From: Candidatus Peregrinibacteria bacterium RIFCSPLOWO2_01_FULL_48_20
GTDB taxonomy: Bacteria > Patescibacteriota > Gracilibacteria > UBA1369 > 2-02-FULL-48-14
Direction of reading: 5' to 3'
Assembly: GCA_001787475.1 (NCBI GenBank)
Contig: MFXB01000041.1
Span: 2,866 to 10,539 of the forward strand
DNA: 7,674 bases
The translations under genes were made by a program, and so were the position numbers. How positions within the stretch are numbered: the stretch's first letter is position 1; each line of letters starts with the position of its first letter. Positions 5,676 through 7,674 of this stretch are shown here, piece after piece. The notes below the pieces were generated by a model. It was given only the letters and a program-made list of their open reading frames with translations, was not told where the DNA came from and ran no database searches.

Positions 5676-5846
5676 ATGAATACCACTATCTCTATTGATA
5701 AAGACCTTCGCGATCGAGCCGCTGAACGCGCCAAAAAGGAAAAGCTACCAATCAGTGTTATCGTCCGTATGCTTCTTTCCGACTATGCCGAAGGCAAAAT
5801 CCAAATCGGGTCCCGAGCTCCGGAAGTTACTCAGCGGTTTTTCTGA
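5676..5846 (+). CDS. Ribbon-helix-helix (CopG/antitoxin-like) DNA-binding protein (56 aa)
   Basis: ATG 5676 opens a 56-codon frame beginning MNTTISIDKDLRDRAAERAK and ending QRFF before TGA 5844-5846. The alternating polar/hydrophobic N-terminal strand (TTISI), an Arg/Lys/Glu-rich helix A (about 8-22), a short turn (KLPIS) and helix B (about 27-38, VIVRMLLSDYA) make the ribbon-helix-helix fold used by CopG-type repressors and many type II antitoxins. These bind DNA as dimers through the paired strands, usually at their own promoter, and palindromic sites do lie directly upstream. There is no Shine-Dalgarno. This is the only gene here ending in TGA. A T5 run (5838-5842) lies just before the stop; a shift to the -1 frame there would join it to the next ORF. 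Whether it is an antitoxin or a stand-alone regulator is undecided. Confidence 0.75.
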   Translation: MNTTISIDKDLRDRAAERAKKEKLPISVIVRMLLSDYAEGKIQIGSRAPEVTQRFF

Positions 5847-5851
5847 TCGAC

Positions 5852-6019
5852 ATGAAGTCAAAAGATGGATTTTTCCTAATGCTCCGATCAAAGAAAGCTC
5901 CCATTGGTGCGAACATCACCATTAAAAATCAAAAATTTAAAGAAACTTTAAAGAAGTATCTTCTCCTGTTAAAAGAAGACTTGAGAAATAAAAAGTTTGA
6001 AGCATTCGAAGCCGATTAA
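5852..6019 (+). CDS. Small basic ORF downstream of the ribbon-helix-helix gene (55 aa), unknown function
   Basis: ATG 5852 lies 5 nt after the previous stop, and the frame runs to TAA 6017-6019, which overlaps the stop of the convergent methyltransferase gene. The product starts MKSKDGFFLMLRSKKAP and is lysine-rich, with a predicted amphipathic helix over about residues 29-52 (QKFKETLKKYLLLLKEDL). No toxin family motif (RelE, MazF, PIN, HipA) was seen. It could be a small partner of the upstream DNA-binding protein or the displaced C-terminal half of one 110-120 aa protein split by a single-base change in the T5 run at 5838-5842, since the frame is open upstream through that point. No ribosome-binding site is visible, so it may also be non-coding. 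Confidence 0.4.
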   Translation: MKSKDGFFLMLRSKKAPIGANITIKNQKFKETLKKYLLLLKEDLRNKKFEAFEAD

Positions 6020-6552
6020 ACTTTATACAAATAAAGTTTTTCATCTTCATCCGTGGCCACAGGCTTCCACCCATGAAACCGAAACAGATGCGTCACCACG
6101 CGCGCACCGGGCTTGAGTTCCCTCCGCAACTTCTCCTCCAAACGTTTATTCATTGCGGGGAAAAGGTAGCAAGTGACAACATCCGCCGAACTTAAATCCT
6201 GCTTAAAAATATCCCCGCGCACCACACTCGCCGGAATCACCTTTTTTGCCGCGCCAGCCAAAAAAATTCTCATTTTGCACCACCAAACCTGAAAAGGATT
6301 GATCTCAATCCCAACCGCCTCTGCCCCCATTTTCGCCGCCGCCACCAAAAAACGTCCGTCCCCGGCGCCCAAATCAAAAAATGTTTCGCCCTTTTTTAGT
6401 ACGGCCATTTCCAGCATGCGCCGCATTTTCCGCTCGCTTGTGGGAATGAAAGGTGCGCCCCAAAAAATCGTAAACACCAAGCTGACCGTGATAAAGCTCA
6501 CCACCACCGCCAAAAGCAACACAACGATCCATTGAAACAGTTCATTTAACAT
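6016..6552 (-). CDS. Membrane-anchored class I SAM methyltransferase, FAM173/ATPSCKMT-like (178 aa)
   Basis: Residues about 7-31 form one strongly hydrophobic membrane segment, followed by APFIPTSERKMRRMLEMA and a Rossmann-type SAM-binding core. The core has motif I FFDLGAGDGRF (Asp60), the acidic ribose-binding residue in GIEINP (Glu83), VRGDIF (Asp114), motif IV SADVVTCYLFP and a final ELKPGARVV strand. A membrane helix, then P-(F/Y)-(V/I)-PTS, then motif I, then a WW pair (VWWCKM) is the layout of the FAM173 lysine methyltransferases; the two human members modify the ADP/ATP carrier and the ATP synthase c-subunit. A membrane-protein substrate is therefore plausible, but this is inference from family resemblance. 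ATG 6552 has no Shine-Dalgarno. The gene is divergent from the gene at 6619 and its stop overlaps the convergent small ORF. Confidence 0.85.
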   Translation of the reverse strand: MLNELFQWIVVLLLAVVVSFITVSLVFTIFWGAPFIPTSERKMRRMLEMAVLKKGETFFDLGAGDGRFLVAAAKMGAEAVGIEINPFQVWWCKMRIFLAGAAKKVIPASVVRGDIFKQDLSSADVVTCYLFPAMNKRLEEKLRRELKPGARVVTHLFRFHGWKPVATDEDEKLYLYKV

Positions 6553-6583
6553 CGAAGCCCATCATAGCGTACGATCTCACCTA

Positions 6584-6611
6584 TTGTACACCACAAAAAA
6601 GGCTGTATGAT
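6584..6611 (+). promoter_or_regulatory. Promoter giving a leaderless transcript
   Basis: TTGTAC (6584-6589), a 16-bp spacer and TATGAT (6606-6611) place the transcription start at about 6618-6619, on or one base before ATG 6619. The mRNA would therefore be leaderless, consistent with the absence of a Shine-Dalgarno. Confidence 0.55.
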
Positions 6612-6618
6612 GCGGTAA

Positions 6619-7674
6619 ATGGACGCTGCACGCACATCGGAATCGGACGATAATTTCTACACCGGGGATGGAAAAATCCGCGTCACTCCGAAGGAGTGGG
6701 CAGCCGCTTACGCACAAATCCTGGCTTCACCACACGGTTGGTACAATAAAACCATTGCCCCCGTTCTGGGAGAAGTTTTACGGCGAACCGAAGGAGTGAC
6801 CCGTCTTCAAATAGCGGAAGCTCTTGCCGAGCTGGAAGGGATTGCCGAGCTCTCGCCAAAACTTTTGGATCGTGTGGAACGCACAAGAAAAAAGATCGAT
6901 CAAATTCTGCCGGATTTGGTCGTTCAAACGGGGAAAGGTCCAAGCGCTCGCATGTCCCTCAATACATCACGATTCAATGAACTGAAGTTGGACCAAAGCG
7001 GTGAAAACAGTGCTCGGGGAGAAGCCCGACGCTTCGCTCAAACCCGCGTAAACACCCTACACTCAATCAGAGTCGCAGCACTAATTCGCACCTTGAAAAC
7101 GAAATTTAATTTAGTCGGATATGAACTGAACATTCTGGGCTGCATTCTTCATTCCGGACACAAAGGCTATAAAGTAATGACCACATGGGGCATGAACAAC
7201 TTTACTTTGGAAGCCACAAAAAACCTTCTCACCAAACTTCCCGAAGGTACTTTATATGAAGACAAAGGCACTTACTTTGCCTGTGACGAAATTCTGGATC
7301 TCTTGGGCGAGCACGTGCTCGATTACACTGCCAAGGAAGAACGTATCGAAAACCCGGATGGCCCTTACCCGCTTGAAATTTTGTACCCCGCGCCGAAATC
7401 GATACCAGAACCGATGCCAGGACCCGAACATCCCACCCAAAGCACGCGCGGACTTACAGTGAACGATCTCCCACCCGATGCCGCTTCATGGTCTCTGGCC
7501 CGTTTGCACAAAGAATACCCTTGGTACATAACCGTTTTCCCACATCTCGGTTCCGATGGCGGCACTCCAGACGAACTCATCGCCCGCATACAAAAAGAAA
7601 GATTTTTTGAAGCACAAGGCTCTCCGACTTCTCGCCCAAAATCCAAGAGAGAACGCAGGGCAGAACGCAAAAGA
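6619..7674 (+). CDS. Protein of unknown family with two winged-helix-like segments (partial, at least 352 aa)
   Basis: An uninterrupted frame runs from ATG 6619 to the window end (352 codons), so the C-terminus is missing. The protein is soluble, without signal peptide or membrane segment. Residues about 45-115 (LRRTEGVTRLQIAEALAE, a helix pair, then a VVQTGKGPSARMSL strand pair) look like a winged helix-turn-helix. A second similar segment covers about 165-232 (a helix near GYELNILGCIL, a helix near FTLEATKNLL, then a GTLYEDKGTYFAC hairpin-like strand pair). An Arg-rich stretch (133-160) lies between them. A Pro-rich linker (257-275) leads to a third helical segment (about 286-332) and a basic tail PKSKRERRAERKR at the window end. 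The layout suggests a DNA- or RNA-binding protein, but I do not recognise the family and assign no function. Confidence 0.75.
   Translation, partial: MDAARTSESDDNFYTGDGKIRVTPKEWAAAYAQILASPHGWYNKTIAPVLGEVLRRTEGVTRLQIAEALAELEGIAELSPKLLDRVERTRKKIDQILPDLVVQTGKGPSARMSLNTSRFNELKLDQSGENSARGEARRFAQTRVNTLHSIRVAALIRTLKTKFNLVGYELNILGCILHSGHKGYKVMTTWGMNNFTLEATKNLLTKLPEGTLYEDKGTYFACDEILDLLGEHVLDYTAKEERIENPDGPYPLEILYPAPKSIPEPMPGPEHPTQSTRGLTVNDLPPDAASWSLARLHKEYPWYITVFPHLGSDGGTPDELIARIQKERFFEAQGSPTSRPKSKRERRAERKR
6684..6698. repeat. C-GAA-G triloop mini-hairpin inside a coding region (6-bp stem)
   Basis: CACTCC-GAA-GGAGTG is a perfect 6-bp stem with a GAA triloop, within codons for TPKEW near the start of the gene at 6619. 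It has the same layout as the hairpins at 2636 and 2902, with a different stem sequence. Confidence 0.65.

Noticed and set aside
5844..5846. TGA recoding to glycine, as in Gracilibacteria/Absconditabacteria
   Set aside because: Full-length GpmI, S41 and methyltransferase frames contain no in-frame TGA, while glycine uses GGN throughout. One TGA at a plausible gene end does not support recoding.
6683..7670. Minus-strand ORFs (6683-6943, 7252-7440, 7365-7670) and the plus-strand ORF 7256-7462
   Set aside because: They are covered by the uninterrupted 352-codon plus-strand frame from 6619, which has a promoter and coherent secondary-structure pattern.
1..7674. CRISPR array, tRNA or insertion sequence
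   Set aside because: I found no regularly spaced direct repeats of CRISPR length, no cloverleaf-like sequence and no transposase motif. The repeats seen are short and structurally different.

Overview
The window looks like chromosome from an uncultured bacterium of about 50% GC that uses the standard genetic code. Most genes here have no recognisable Shine-Dalgarno sequence; they show compact sigma70-type promoters, very short leaders and tightly packed or overlapping gene ends. Gene content and protein style (lysine-rich GpmI, S41 protease, membrane-anchored small methyltransferase, several proteins of unknown family) suggest a Patescibacteria/CPR lineage, possibly Peregrinibacteria-like. 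This assignment is an inference with modest confidence.

Layout, left to right. Positions 1-154 are the last codons of a UvrD/PcrA helicase gene. A hairpin and a near-consensus promoter follow, then a 61-aa acidic orphan (264-449, +) whose stop overlaps the stop of a convergent 188-aa lipoprotein (446-1012, -). Next is a GC-rich island (about 1110-2600) with one long minus-strand gene, an M23/LytM-type peptidase lipoprotein with two C-terminal beta-sandwich-like repeats. Its composition, wobble-position bias and strong Shine-Dalgarno differ from everything around it, which points to horizontal acquisition.

The 316-bp gap 2560-2875, divergent between the M23 gene and an S41 protease gene, is rich in signals. 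It holds a 10-bp tandem duplication, a 15-bp dispersed repeat, three tandem 11-bp repeats resembling a PhoB/OmpR-type response-regulator site, a 30-bp inverted repeat, a promoter, and several mini-hairpins closed by a C-GAA-G triloop. The mini-hairpins continue into the start of the S41 gene, and another lies at 6684.

The S41 gene (CtpA-like, 2876-4117) and gpmI (4126-5607) form a tight two-gene operon pairing an envelope protease with a glycolytic enzyme. After gpmI comes a 56-codon ribbon-helix-helix protein behind an AT-rich operator-like palindrome, then a 55-codon partner ORF in another frame. That ORF ends on overlapping stops with a minus-strand, membrane-anchored class I methyltransferase resembling the FAM173/ATPSCKMT lysine methyltransferases. 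The window ends in a divergent, apparently leaderless gene (6619 to beyond 7674) of unknown family, with two winged-helix-like segments and a basic tail. No tRNA, rRNA, CRISPR array or transposase was seen.
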